NCBI RefSeq assembly: GCF_000003815.2
Contig: NC_049981.1
Coordinates: 4,066,819-4,115,838 of the forward strand
DNA: 49,020 bases
Direction: 5' to 3'
DNA from: Branchiostoma floridae
Lineage: Eukaryota > Chordata > Leptocardii > Amphioxiformes > Branchiostomatidae
The position numbers and the translations under genes are program-made. The stretch's first letter is position 1, and each line of letters opens with the position of its first letter. The notes beneath the pieces are model-generated. The model saw nothing but the letters and a program-made list of their open reading frames with translations, was not told the DNA's origin and did no database searches. Below are positions 32,777 through 44,025 of the stretch, one piece after another.

Positions 32777-34333
32777 AAAATTGAGAAAATTACAAATATT
32801 GCTGCACAGAAGTGTGGTACATAGAAGTAAATAAACCTAGAAACAAGTACTACTTAGTGAAAAACTTTGTTAAGATATGAATAAAACTTAGAAGGGTGAA
32901 GCTTTAGATGTAATGTTGACTCTGATATTTATATCTCTGATACTCATAACAACACATTGGTGTGGAAACAAGACAAACTAAACCAAACACTGCGAATGTG
33001 TTTTGTACATAAGATTTAAGTGTTCCACTTCAATGCAGTTGATCTCATTATTGGGACGCTGTCCCCTAAAGAAGAACGTTTTTGAGCCTTAAGGGAAGAT
33101 TTAAAGATTGCACATCATTATCTTTTTATCTTCAAATTAAGGGGCGGAAGAGATCGTCTTAAGAGATTGTAAGACATAATGAGATACCAGACATCTGGTA
33201 TTTGTCACTAAAACAGGGTACTTAATTGTAAATTAGCTTGTACAGTCGTGTAACCACTACTTTAAAATAGACGCATGACGGCTCACTGAAGTACTGCAAC
33301 AAACTAGAAGCTTCAATTAATACTATAGTACTATTAAAACACCCAAGTACTTCACAAACCATACGACATTTAAAAAAGTAAATTTGGTCTATTGATACAA
33401 GACTCCTAGAAAAGGTTTTATCATTGTATGTAGGGGTGCAAAATTTAAAGTCTACTACACATATCAATCTGTATTATATCTTATCGGACCCTGACCTCCC
33501 TCATGATGACCTCAATGAAAAGCGGCCAGCAGGCCGATTTGAGCTTCTCATGAATAAATAAAGGTTCAAACAAACATATTGCCTTTTTCTGCTTTCCTGT
33601 TGCAGGCTTTTGTTTACAGTTTTTTTTTTTTGAATTTTAAGTTCCTCTACATTTGTATCAACATTTTGAGTAGACGCGGATTACTTTTTGAAGCGAACAA
33701 CATTTAATACATTGCATTAGTTCTGCATAACTCTTATCATCGTTTTGTTTTATCTTGATTTTTTGTTTGATCCTGGTAATATCCTTGCTTGGATTATGAT
33801 AGCTATCAGTTTGAATGTCAAATTGTTTTTATCAAAATTGCGATAAACATTTTGCTTATTCCTGATTATGTTTTAGTTGATTCTAATTATCTTTTTACTT
33901 AATTTTGATAACTTTTTTTCGTTTTATCCTGTCAAATTGATTATATCATGCTTTTATTTAATATTGATTGTCATATTGATTAACGCAAGGAAGTTAAAAG
34001 GGATCCATTGGCCGAATGTCTGACGCCACCTTCTATTTAATTTTGACTTACTAAAAACCGTTTTCTTTGATTATAGTTATCGATTTCTGTAATTACCGTT
34101 TTCTTAGATTTTGGTTATCTTTTTAGGCTTCACCATTCGTTTTGATAATCAGGATTTCTCGTCTTTTTTTGTTAAACCATCAAAACGTTTACTTTAATCT
34201 TGATCATTTCTAAAAACCCTGGTAAACTTTTTTCAATCGTGATAATCTTTTGTTAAACCTGTTTATCATTTTTATTTAAATCCAGCTTATCGTTTTCTTT
34301 CATTCTGATTATCGTTTTGGCCTTTGCTTGATC

Positions 34334-35104
34334 CTAATCTTCGTTTTGATAGATTGGATTTTTTGTCTGAATCTCTGAGAGCGAAGTCTCTGCGTAGGGC
34401 TGGATTGTAGGATGAGCCTGCTCGTCATCGGCTTGTTCCCCCGCACTTTGTGATGTGCCATCGTCGGTCTGTTCCTCGTCGGCTTGCGGTGTACCGGGGG
34501 TGTTGGCCCGGTACACGGGGTTCGCCATGGCGAGTACCGCCACCAACCCGTTCCCCGTCCCCTGTAGAACCCTACACGCCGCTCCCAAGTGACGTTTGCA
34601 GCAGACGAAGATGAAGGACAAAAGACAGCTCAAGGCGAAACCGCAGACGAAGGCCAGCACAACACGGATGCTCAAAAGGCTTTCAGTATAACCGTTCTGC
34701 TTACGAGGACGGGTAGCCATGGTGACGGTAGCCATGGTGATGGTAGATGGCCATAATGGCTTGTCCGTAAAGTTCTTCGTAGTCTCGTAACTGGATGTTG
34801 TAATTTTCAAATCTCGTTTGTTTTCAGTAGATTTGAACGAAGAGTAGAGGCGCTCCGTAGTCAGTGATGGTTTGTTGTCCCTTGTAGCAGGTTCTCTATG
34901 GTTATGGTTATGATTATGGTTATGGTGATTGTGACCAAAAGGACCCTTTTTGTTCGTCTGTTGTGCTCGACTGCCATTGGAGGTTTTACAAACCCATTTT
35001 GTGGTCCCTCCTTTTTTGTCAGGGCTCTCTGAGAGCGAACTGTTGGCAATTCCCAATGCAATGGCTACCACTACAAACGAAAAGAAAGAATTTTCGAATT
35101 TCAT
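34334..35104 (-). CDS. small type I membrane protein with His/Asn repeat and NPxY tail
   Basis: Single-exon frame of 256 residues, family not recognised. A hydrophobic N terminus (residues 7-21, FFSFVVVAIALGIAN) fits a signal peptide. It is followed by a low-complexity stretch alternating His and Asn (58-69), a Ser/Thr-rich stalk with possible N-glycosylation sites (N22, N43, N111), a transmembrane segment (about 147-169), then Cys/Lys/Arg-rich residues. The acidic Gln/Asp-rich tail carries two NPxY motifs, NPVY (195-198) and NPIY (249-252), the latter four residues from the end. NPxY motifs bind PTB domains and endocytic adaptors. The ectodomain has no known fold. It might be a tail left over from a larger receptor or a short-lived orphan gene, but the coherent signal-stalk-membrane-tail order argues that it is real. 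Confidence 0.6.
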   Translation of the reverse strand: MKFENSFFSFVVVAIALGIANSSLSESPDKKGGTTKWVCKTSNGSRAQQTNKKGPFGHNHHNHNHNHNHREPATRDNKPSLTTERLYSSFKSTENKRDLKITTSSYETTKNFTDKPLWPSTITMATVTMATRPRKQNGYTESLLSIRVVLAFVCGFALSCLLSFIFVCCKRHLGAACRVLQGTGNGLVAVLAMANPVYRANTPGTPQADEEQTDDGTSQSAGEQADDEQAHPTIQPYAETSLSEIQTKNPIYQNED

Positions 35105-36169
35105 GACGTGCCCGTTTTTTACCGGAAGCTATTGATGCAGAAAAATAGATAAATTGAATTAGACTTGATAATCTAACGATCTACAAATGCGTCTTGTGTT
35201 TTGAGATAAATTGGTTGATATGCCAGAATTACCAGAGTTTTGAAACTAAGGTTAAAATGTTTAAAACTTCCTTTCCTACTAGAACTGTTATAGAATTTAA
35301 CACGTTTCCATAAAGTATACAGTAGGGGTGTCCTCATAAGATTTGCAGATGAAAATATGAAAAGATTAAATTATGAAGGTCGTTCGTTGTGGTAGAACTC
35401 TCGGATTCCTTCGAAGCTGGTGTGTTATGCCGAAGGGCGGTTATACCGGCTATACGATACCCCGAAGTGCTATTATACCGGCTATAGTGATATGTACTAA
35501 GGATTTAGCGATCGGATTTCCAATCTTAATTAACCCGGTCGTTGTCTAAGGACATTTAATTCTAACAGTATAGTGCATTTAATCACGCATTTGGTACTAT
35601 CATTCGTAGCTTTGGGATAACGCCAGCTCAGAGACGGAATTCGACCGAATGCATTTGGTACTTCTTCGTCTTCGATGATACCAATTCACATAAATATTAT
35701 TCTGTAAGAAACGGAAAAGAAAAAAAGAAGTAAGGCATTGTTATATTTTACTAAGACTTTAATTATACAAGATTGGTTCAGAATAGGGGAGGTATTTCCA
35801 TTGAAAATAGTTTGACATGTATTAATGTATGAATGTGTTCCATATGGATGTAATTTTAATATAAGATTGTCTGCGGTGCAGTCATGCCGTATCCAATTCC
35901 AATCTCCACCGCACGAAAGCGGCATTTTTTTCAGTCATGAAAATATACATTACCTTTTGGTTTAGGCTTAGAGAGAAAAATAACTTATATTCAGGTTTAC
36001 AGAGACAACAATAGCAACAATAAACAAGCATTCTTTTTCCCCATTTTTTGTTTTGTTTTTAGAATATATATTTTGTAAAAAATATTTCTTAGTTAATCTA
36101 AGATAAAACAAATGCATATGATATAGAGTAATATGCGTAAAGCATTGAAACATGATCACACACAAACAC

Positions 36170-36203
36170 ACGAACACGTACGTACACACACGCACGCACA
36201 CGC

Positions 36204-36245
<42 letters not shown>
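36170..36245. repeat. (CA)n microsatellite
   Basis: About 75 bases of CA units with ACG interruptions. His/Thr- and Cys/Val-rich frames over it are artefacts. Confidence 0.92.
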
Positions 36246-36246
<1 letters not shown>

Positions 36247-36830
36247 GAAAACACATACACATGGACACATACACACATGTTCTACAAAAAGAATAAGACA
36301 ACATGCTCGACATCGGAAAAAATTTTCATCCCCTTTCTATATGAAAATAAACAGATATTTTGGAAACATCACGATACAGTCTGTGAATATGGTAGGATGG
36401 CGTAGAATTATAACCAACGGTCTGAATAATAAAAGTCATAAAAATGCAATCAGAAATAGCTGACTTCCTCCCTTTTACGCATAGATCCAATACATAAAAC
36501 ACTTCTGTACTGAATAAATAAAACACTTCTGTACTGAATGAAGTAGAATACACCCCAAAATTGCAACATTTCTTATGTTGTGGACACAGTTCCATTAGTA
36601 GTGTGGGAAAAATCAAACAAGGCAATGCAATCAGAGATAGCAGAATTTACTCCTTCCACGCACAAGTCCGAAAAAGATGCACAAAACTAAAGGTCTTGTG
36701 CATTAACCACTCAAAAATCCTAACCATACCGTGGCAAGAACACGAGATACCGAAACTTCAAATTCCGATGCAGTAACCGATTTTCATGTCTAGACCTACC
36801 CGCATACTAAATACAACAAACCTAGTCATT

Positions 36831-36832
36831 CT

Positions 36833-36879
<47 letters not shown>

Positions 36880-36985
36880 GAGAGAGAGACAGAGAGAGAC
36901 AGAGAGACAGAGACACAGAGAGACAGAGAGACAGAGAGACAGAGACAGAGACAGAGACAGAGAGACAGACAGACAGAGACGCTTC
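36831..36985. repeat. (GA)n / (GACA)n microsatellite
   Basis: GAGAGA grading into GACAGA. The Arg/Glu frame across it is an artefact. Confidence 0.92.
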
Positions 36986-37194
36986 TCAAAACATTACCTT
37001 CTTTCTGATGGTCAATCACACCTTGTTGTAAATCTAACCCATGTGCTGTGAGGATTCTAAGGCCTCACCTTTTGCCTCGGGCGTCTGAGAAGGGCATGAA
37101 CATTCTTCGTGTCCGCAGCGCCGGCTCTTCAGTGTGTCTCCAAACGGTGTAGCGAATGAAGCCTTTGCCTCCTAGTCTCCCGTTCAGCAAATAT

Positions 37195-37340
37195 GCTAAT
37201 GTTTAACGATGCCGCATGTATACTCTAGTCCGCCTAGACGCTCACGTTCACCCGGTAGCCTAATCATAGATAAGCCAACCAGCTAAGTTTATCTATACAC
37301 ATCTTGTGGTTCAACGTCAGCACATTCATGTTTTACCTAC
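37195..37340 (+). repeat. split duplicate of the 46.9-kb sequence, left part
   Basis: CGTTCACCCGGTAGCCTA, AGCCAACC, CACATCTTG and GTTCAACG(T/A)CAG are shared in order with 46890-47010. The rest of the duplicate continues at 38470-38620. Confidence 0.6.
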
Positions 37341-37824
37341 ATAGTCTGAAAAGAGTCTGTGCTGTTGATTACAATCCTTCTTGAGACTGCGAGTGAGTTG
37401 AGTGAATCGGTGGGTAACCATGTCTAAAATGCCTTTTCTTCTTTTCTGGTTTCTTCTTATTTACAGAAAACAAATTCTTAAAAGAAGAAAAATTTCTGTG
37501 TTGAAGGAAAATGTTTTGCCCACGATTGAAGAATTCTTTTCTTTGGTAATTTTTCTCAGAGAATTTTCTCATAAAGCAAGTTTATTAATCCTGAAATTCT
37601 GCAATTTTCTTGAATGTGACCAAAAAAGGACTTGCTAGACTACAAAAACAAAGAATTTTGACTTGATTCCTAGGAGTCTTTTATGAGTAAACATATGAAG
37701 AAAGTGCCCCTCAAAGTAAAAATTTCCAAGGAAATAGTTTTTAATATTTTCGTTATTAAAACTGTTAACAAGACAACAAATTGTCCACGAGGGAAGAAAA
37801 ACAAAACATTTTTGCAGTGATAAG

Positions 37825-38310
37825 TGTGTGTGCTGTTGTTGTATGTGTGTGTCCGTGTGTGTGTGTGTGTGTTGTTGTTGTTGTTGTTGTTGTGTGTGTG
37901 TGTGCATTAAATTTGAGTGTGTGTGTGTGTGTGTGTGTGGTATGTGTGTGTATGTGAGAGTGTGTGTGTACATTAAGTTTGAGTGTGTATGTGTGTGTGT
38001 GTGTGTGTGTGTTGTTGTGTGTGTGTGTGTGTGTGTGTGTGTGAGTGTGTGTGTGAGTGTGTACATTAAGTTTGAGTGCGTGTGTGTGGTATGTGTGTGT
38101 ATGTGAGAGTGTGTGTGTACATTAAGTTTGAGTGTGTATGTGTGTGTGTGTCTGTGTGTGTGTCTGTGTGTTGTTGTTGTTGTTGTGTATGTGTGTGTTA
38201 GTGTGTGTACATTAAGTTTGAGTGTGTGTGTGTGGTTGTATGTGTGTGTTTGTGTGTGCGCACGCGCCCATGTGTGTGTGTGCACGCGCGTGTGCGCGTG
38301 TGTCTTTGCA
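37825..38310. repeat. TG minisatellite with embedded ACATTAAGTTTGAG unit
   Basis: (TG)n and (TTG)n tracts alternate with CATTAA(G/A)TTTGAGTG, seen five times (near 37905, 37972, 38064, 38119, 38209). A higher-order repeat of about 55-90 bases. Confidence 0.9.
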
Positions 38311-38469
38311 TGTGTGTGCTGGCGCCTTTTCTATAGGGACGAAGTCTATCTTTAATTTACCTGTGATACAGTAAATTCTGTATGCAATGAGCATTCTTGA
38401 CCCGGGGCCGGTGTCCAAAATAAAAAAAAAACATTTGTAGAAAACACAAAGCAATCGCTGAATATGATT

Positions 38470-38620
38470 CAGCCGAAGTTGTCTGGAAGGTAAGATGAGA
38501 TTTGTTACACAAGAGGCTGTCGTGAGATCGAAAATGTCAGAAACACGTCACAACTTGCCATGAATGACGTCACCACCAGACAAGTGGTTGTCACTACGAC
38601 ACGTTTCTGCACGTTCAGTT
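38470..38620 (+). repeat. split duplicate of the 46.9-kb sequence, right part
   Basis: GTTGTCTGG, GAGATTTG, TACACAAGAG, CACGTCACAACTTG and CACCAGACAA match 47025-47160 in order. About 1.1 kb of microsatellite-bearing DNA separates it from the left part. Confidence 0.6.
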
Positions 38621-40051
38621 TGTCCGTATATGAATACCGAGTGAGAAATTTCATCGACAATAGGCGAGTCTTTTTTTTTTCTTTTCTGGATCTCTACTTT
38701 TTCATGATATCCCCTTGATAAGGTCAAGTGTAACACAAATTCAATTCAGGAAGCGACGACGCCACCAAAGTGCCGCAGTCCAGGGATATATCTACATTAG
38801 GTGTCAACAAGGATTGTGATTTTGATTTTGTCTGCCGTCTTTCATGTTTCATTTGTATTTATATTTTCCGATGTGTATGTCTATTTATTTTCTTTGTAAT
38901 ATGCTTTTATTTTCTTGTATGTAAATACTGGGCCCTATTGAAAACCAGTTTCTCTAAACTGAATAGGCTACCCAGGCGTTTGAAAATAAGCAAACAAACA
39001 AACCTTGACAAATGACAACAGACAACATGTGTTATCCCATCTCCAAATTTATTTTAATTGAATGGCGTGGCAATGGTATGAGATACAATATGTAGCCTTT
39101 TGGCAATCTATAAGGGAACAATAACAGATGATATCGCCTGAAATGATCTTATGGTCCGTTCTAGGCCTCGTTTTGGTGCATTGACCCAGGAAAATCCAAG
39201 ATGGCCGCCACGTCTGGAAAGTTACGTTCTGCGTACATTAAACTCCGTTTGGGTTTTATACTATCTTGCCTCAGGTAAAGTTTCAGGTCCAAGAGGAAGC
39301 TTGTAGATTAATATTAGATAACAAGTCTTCAGAACGGTGGATCAAAGTAAAATACCTTCTTCTCCACAGCATGAAATGTCATCACAGAACTCATATGAAT
39401 TTACATACACAGTGTGAACGGTGCCTTTACATGGCGTGCAGTTTTCTACATAGTCTTGCGCGTGAGCTTTAAAATTTGCTGCACATATGAATAACCGTTA
39501 TCTTAGACATAAGTCTAGCTAGAGAAACAAATACCAGGACTAGGATAGTAAAGGGATATTATACTTTGACTTGAACTTGAAACGCTTTCAACCAAACATA
39601 ACCGTGGCAACTAGACAGATTAGCCAGGTAATGTCAGTAAAGCAACATGGCTGGTGACGACATATGTCAGTTTTGTCACGTGATCTTGCGCAATGTTTTA
39701 TGTCTTGTAAGAAATGTTTTAACTACATTAACACACCTGAGCTTCCAATATGGAAGCTTTCACCTACCATATTAATGACATGCTAAATACTTACATGTTT
39801 AAAACGTAATATTGCTTGCTAAATATCAGTGCCTACAAGCGTACACTTTCCCTACATTTTCAGAGTATTGAATGCTCTCGTAAATGTTAATGCACCTCTA
39901 CGTATACTGTCAAAATAAAAAAAAAATATTCCCTTCTTATACCTCATTTAACCGTCTTAGTACTATTCATCACCATAAAACTCAGTAATTTTGAACAACA
40001 ATAAGTGCTTTTGTCCCACATAAAAGTTACATATGCACAATTTCCCCCAAT

Positions 40052-40450
40052 ACAAAATTGTTGATTTGATTATATGGATGACACCTGGGCGTGCATTATT
40101 TCCAATCTTTTCCAAAGAAAAGAAAAAACTTTTCCTACCAAAGTATAAATCATGCAAAGTAGCTGCAAAAGCAGCCGGCCGTGGATTGAAAAAAATATCG
40201 TAAAACGTATTCTAACGTCATAGAATTTCACTGTCAATTTCAAGGTCAAAGAAGAAAGATGCGAAAAAATGAAAATGAAAAATCTATTTTTCGGCATACC
40301 ATTTCTGTGTGTTATGTCATTGTTCAACCATAGCTTCTATTCGTAGTGAAGACAATTTTTCGGGTGGGGGGACCTATTTTTACTCGTACGTTCGCATCAA
40401 TTTTGGGAATTCCCAGAGGATTTTATCCAAATAATGAAGTCAGTATGGCC
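40052..40450. mobile_element. TIR element related to 41884-42755, short copy
   Basis: GTTGATTTGATTATATGGAT at the left and ATCCAAATAATGAAGTCAGT at the right, then ATGGCC followed by TAA. Its end lies 19 bases past the stop of the GLTP gene, so it probably forms part of that 3' UTR. Confidence 0.75.
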
Positions 40451-40468
40451 TAAAGTACTGCCATCTCT

Positions 40469-43161
40469 CTAGACTTTCTTTTTTGAATCTAGATTGTAAG
40501 TCGTATAAAAATCTTGCAGAGTTTTGATCAGTATTCCGAGTGTATCCGAGTATATTTTTGCATTCCGAATCATCGCATCTTTATTTCCTGACGCAAATGT
40601 CCTCACGAAATCGTCGTAGTATGGAACCGCTTTCATCGCAAGAGAAAAGATGCCTTGCACCATCCAACCGTGGTATTTCTTCAATGATCCTTCATACGCA
40701 GCTTTTGCAACTTTAACCAAGTCAGTCTCACCTTCTGCGATCCCTGCCAAAAAATGTTGATGGAACTCCAGAGCCCTTCTCAACCACAAGAGGGCGTCAG
40801 TGGCCGAGTCTTTAGCCTTTGTAGTTTTCTCAGCCATTTCCTGTTTGACGATGTCTTGTAAAGTGGAGTAGCGGTCCGGGTCGGTGGAGTATTTCTTAGT
40901 CAGCTTGAGGATGTTTCCGTTTATGTCCGATTTTACAGGTGCAAAAGCCGTTTCTCCGAGAAGATCGTAGAAAGGTACCATGCGACGGCAGGCATCTAGG
41001 AACGGCTTGGTAGGGATGTCACCGTTTCCTGTCAGTTTGACACCTTTAAAACCAGACAGTAACTTCTCAATTTCCGGTTGAACACCGCGAGTTTCTGTAG
41101 GGAGAAAGCAAAGAATACAATGCATTAAACTTTATTACCTTCGCCAGAATGGCAAGGTTATGCTTTGTGTCTTGTGTCTCTATATGTAGGTCAACAGCAT
41201 ATAACTAGAGTACCTGTGGAATGGCATTTCTGATATTTGGTATTTAAGTAGCAGTTACAGGGACGAAGGTCCTGTTCGAAAATGGTTCACCTGGCACTTT
41301 CCTCCGGCACTGCAGCGAGAATGGTTCACCTGGCACTTTCCTCCGGCACTGCAGCGAGGCGAGTGTGTGTGTCTGTTTGTTTGTTTGCGGACAGCATAAC
41401 TCAAATTTTCCACCGCTATGATTTGCGTAATTTCAATTTTAGTAGGTGCTCTGGTAATACATGTTAAAAAGTCTTTGCACTCTCCATAATAAGCCTTGAT
41501 TATTTGGCGAAGGTATGTGTTTCGTGGAACTCTGGTTGTTGTTGTTATTTGGTGGGCCGACTACTCTCTCTTCGCAGCCAGGGGCTAGATTGCGAGCAGC
41601 TTACAATAGGTGGGGATAGATTAATCTCCAAGCAGATCTTTTCACCAGGAATAAGACAGTATCATAAGCTGGGAAAGGAGTTTAGCCGGCAGAGGAGTAA
41701 ATTGGCCACGCGAAGTTCAATTTACTCCTTTACCAGCTAAACTCCTTCCCCAGCTTATGATACTGTCTTATGCCACGCAACATCTGCTTGGAGATTAGGG
41801 ATAGGTCCCAAGGGTCTGGAGTCTGGAGCGGCTGCCATTCGGCGCTAGCTTAGATGACCTCAATACTGCAGTATTAGTAGTAAGGCCATGTTGATTTGAT
41901 TATATGGATGACATCCGCGCTCGCACCAATTTTCGGCCGTTTCCAACAAAAAAAAAGTTTTTGACCACACAATAAATTGTGCAAAGCAGCTGTAAAATGA
42001 GCACAAATATTCCGTAGATAGAAAAAAAAAGTATCAGAAAACAGATAAATAAAGCCATAGAATGCCAAAATAAATCTAAAGTCAAAGAATAAGATGTGAA
42101 AGGACAGAAAGAAAAATTCTATTGTTGGTAGAAGGAGGTACCTGTACAGAAAATTCAGGTATAGGTCCCGTTCAGGTCCAGAGGATCATTTCCAGGTCCG
42201 GACCTGAACCTGGACCTGATTGTCTGTGGAAACTTGAGAACTGGCAATACTCAAAACAATTTTGGTCAATTTTGCCACAAAGGAATCTGTTTGGTGGATT
42301 ATTGGACTCCCACTGGCATTTTAAAATCCCATCTCCATGTAATAAAGGCTTACTGTCTCTGTACCTTTGACTGTAGAAACTTGGTACAATTGACTATAAA
42401 CTCTACTTGACTTCACTCTTGTTGTCTTCTTGGCCCCCCGGTAAGACCCCAAATGCCTGCCGACATAGTGTGTCCATTTTGTAATTGGCGAAACCTGTTC
42501 CTCTAATTTTTTTCCAGGTCTGTTTTTTTTCGGATTGGTCCAAGAAGAAAAAAATGTTTTGCAGCCGTAAGATGTACTGGACCCTACACCATACTACTGT
42601 ATGTGTTTTTAGTCCTATGTTCAACCTTCCTGGCCACTTTGATTTCATACTGAAGGCAACTTTTTCTTTTGGCCAAACTTTTTTTTTATTCACTCGCTCG
42701 CATCAGTTTTGGAGTTCCCAGAGGATGTCATCCATATAATCAAATCAACATGGCCTAATTGACCCAGGTGCGGCCATGCATAGGACTGTAGGTTTCGATC
42801 CACTCACATGAGGAAGAATCCCTACTCTTTTCGATAAGTGTGGTTAGTGTATTAATGCAATAATGTGAAAGATGGAATATTGAATGACAGAAATAATGGA
42901 AACGTAAGAATACTAGTGAATAATTGGTTTCTTGCGTCGAATTTTTTTTCCATTCAATATTCGATTTTACAGTTCCTACCACATGGCCACTGATATGCAT
43001 TCTACCATTCTACCAGAACGTAAACATGTACCAACCTAACTCAAGCAGTTCCCGTAGACTGCGCAGCTTGTTGTTCAGCATCTCCAGTTCATCTGCAGTC
43101 CGGAACGCAGAGTCGTCATCAGAGAAAGACATGTCATCGGCCCACTGCTCTTCGCGAGTAT
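40469..43161 (-). CDS. glycolipid transfer (GLTP) domain protein, 3' exons
   Basis: Lipid carrier of the GLTP superfold, moving glycosphingolipids (or ceramide-1-phosphate) between membranes. Two coding exons are seen: 43161-43036 (126 bases, phases 1/1) and 41094-40469 (207 codons plus stop). The upstream exon encodes an acidic linker, DMSFSDDDSAFRTADELE, and a helical LNNKLRSLRELLEL. The last exon holds the whole domain. Lipid-headgroup residues known from human GLTP (D48, N52, K55, W96, H140) have counterparts in KSDINGNILKL, LLWLRRALEF and KKYHGW. The linker upstream suggests a longer protein such as PLEKHA8/FAPP2, whose N-terminal PH domain would lie beyond the window or be hidden by the LINE at 47.2 kb. 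The symbol is therefore left open. The intron holds a foldback and an 872-bp TIR element. Confidence 0.85.
41283..41360 (+). repeat. 39-bp perfect tandem duplication
   Basis: ATGGTTCACCTGGCACTTTC... repeated twice without change, in the GLTP-gene intron. It leaves the frame open, but no coding role is seen. Confidence 0.9.
41626..41793. repeat. foldback palindrome
   Basis: CTCCAAGCAGAT...ATAAGACAGTATCATAAGCT and AGCTTATGATACTGTCTTAT...ATCTGCTTGGAG are mirrored, with AGGAGTTTAGC / GCTAAACTCCT and a central loop near 41705. Arms are about 75 bases with one unpaired patch. Confidence 0.85.
41884..42755. mobile_element. TIR element with TAA target duplication, long copy
   Basis: GGCCATGTTGATTTGATTAT at the left and the exact inverted complement at the right, flanked by TAA on both sides (41881-41883, 42756-42758). 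A 3-bp TWA duplication fits PIF/Harbinger. It is longer than its relative at 40052-40450 because of an extra block of about 500 bases (about 42125-42650) that includes another dispersed repeat. Confidence 0.8.
42125..42340 (-). repeat. dispersed repeat, copy 2 (inverted)
   Basis: Reverse complement of the sequence at about 4190-4372 (CCAGTGGGAGT, CAGATTCCTTTGT and TTGTTTTGAGTAT in order). Nested inside the TIR element at 41884-42755. Confidence 0.65.
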
Positions 43162-43407
43162 CTGTAGAAATAAAGAATAAAGGAATTTTCTAATAAAGAT
43201 GAACTGTAATTTCTACTTTTTTTTGGGAAGTAAGGCTTTATTTAAAATGACTTCCACAAATACAGATGAAATTCCAACTTAGGTCTCATTGATGAGTTTC
43301 TTCTTCCCATAGACTTCTAGGTTATAATTCGTGTTTTGCATGGTCGCCTTTATAATGAAGCTACATGAAATGTCAGCAGATTTTTCATTCTCTGTCTATA
43401 TAGTTTA

Positions 43408-43644
43408 TACCCTCGTCACATTATCCACGATCTTCGGGCGTATCGATGGAAGGTCGGCCATATTAAAGATTGACAGAGGGTTGCGTGTGATTTTCACCTG
43501 AAAACCGTCCCTGTCACACATAAGCCATACTTTGTACCTTTTACAATTGTTGTGCAATAATTTTATTGTTATAAGCCAGGCTCGGGCGATGCGATTACCG
43601 CAGAATCGTCGTCCGATCGATTTTCGCTATATGTGACGGGGGTA
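43408..43644 (+). mobile_element. Harbinger-like MITE, copy 3, with TTA duplication
   Basis: 237 bases, starts TACCCTCGTCACATT, ends ATGTGACGGGGGTA, flanked by TTA (43405-43407 and 43645-43647). It sits inside another repeat. The unoccupied version of that site, CTATATAGCTGTTTATGACTG, is at 5683-5703. Confidence 0.88.
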
Positions 43645-43745
43645 TTATGACTGCAAGCGCCACAGGTGTCCCACCCCCAACGTTCCAGATCCCTCCCGAC
43701 ATCTCCGCAGATATCGGAAAAAACCTGTGTCTAGATTGGGCCTTA
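43645..43745. repeat. right part of the 5.4-kb MITE family
   Basis: GACTGCAAGCGCCACAGGTG, AACGTTCCAGATCC and AGATTGGGCCT match 5697-5794. Interrupted on its left by the MITE at 43408-43644. Confidence 0.8.
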
Positions 43746-43836
43746 GGCTAAATAGGCTTACGATCGCGAATATCTCAGTCTAAACCAGCAACTAGAAATG
43801 AAAAACTGATCGGATATTAAAGTTGAAAATAATGTA

Positions 43837-44025
43837 AAGGTATCTAAGTTCGCGGGATTTAATTTCGCGGTAGCGGGAAAAATGACTTTTCGCGGTGGTA
43901 ACACCATAGACTGCAGTCTAATACCATAATAGAAAAATGTTCGCAGTGGTTTAAATTTCACTGTGAAGTGGTCACCGCAAAAACCGCGAACATTAATCCA
44001 CCGCGAACATTTCTGCTTTTACAGT
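43837..44025. repeat. TACAGTA-ended element, copy 3
   Basis: TTCGCGGGATTTAATTTCGC, TTCGCGGTGGT, AAAAATGTTCGCAGTGGTTT and a terminal TTTTACAGTA. Same family as 14710-14933 and 4759-4978. Confidence 0.65.

Larger units (their letters stand above)
31830..34333. other. no gene seen
   Basis: Contains a TIR element (32041-32285), a gap, a possible retroposon 3' tail near 33480-33575 (ends AATAAATAAAGGTTCAAAC) and an A/T-rich stretch (33690-34330) where GATTATC/TTTT words recur irregularly, like a decayed short-unit satellite. Confidence 0.4.
35105..40468. other. gene-free repeat-rich interval
   Basis: No coding exon is supported. Contents: a two-copy CGAAG...TTATACCGGCTATA repeat at about 35418-35485, CA repeat at 36170-36245, a duplicated ATAAAACACTTCTGTACTGA at 36495-36538, GA repeat at 36831-36985, split duplication at 37195-37340 and 38470-38620, TG minisatellite at 37825-38310, a LINE-like tail at about 38830-39000 (GGGCCCTATTGAAAACCAGT then AAACAAACAAACC), and a TIR element at 40052-40450. 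Confidence 0.4.
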
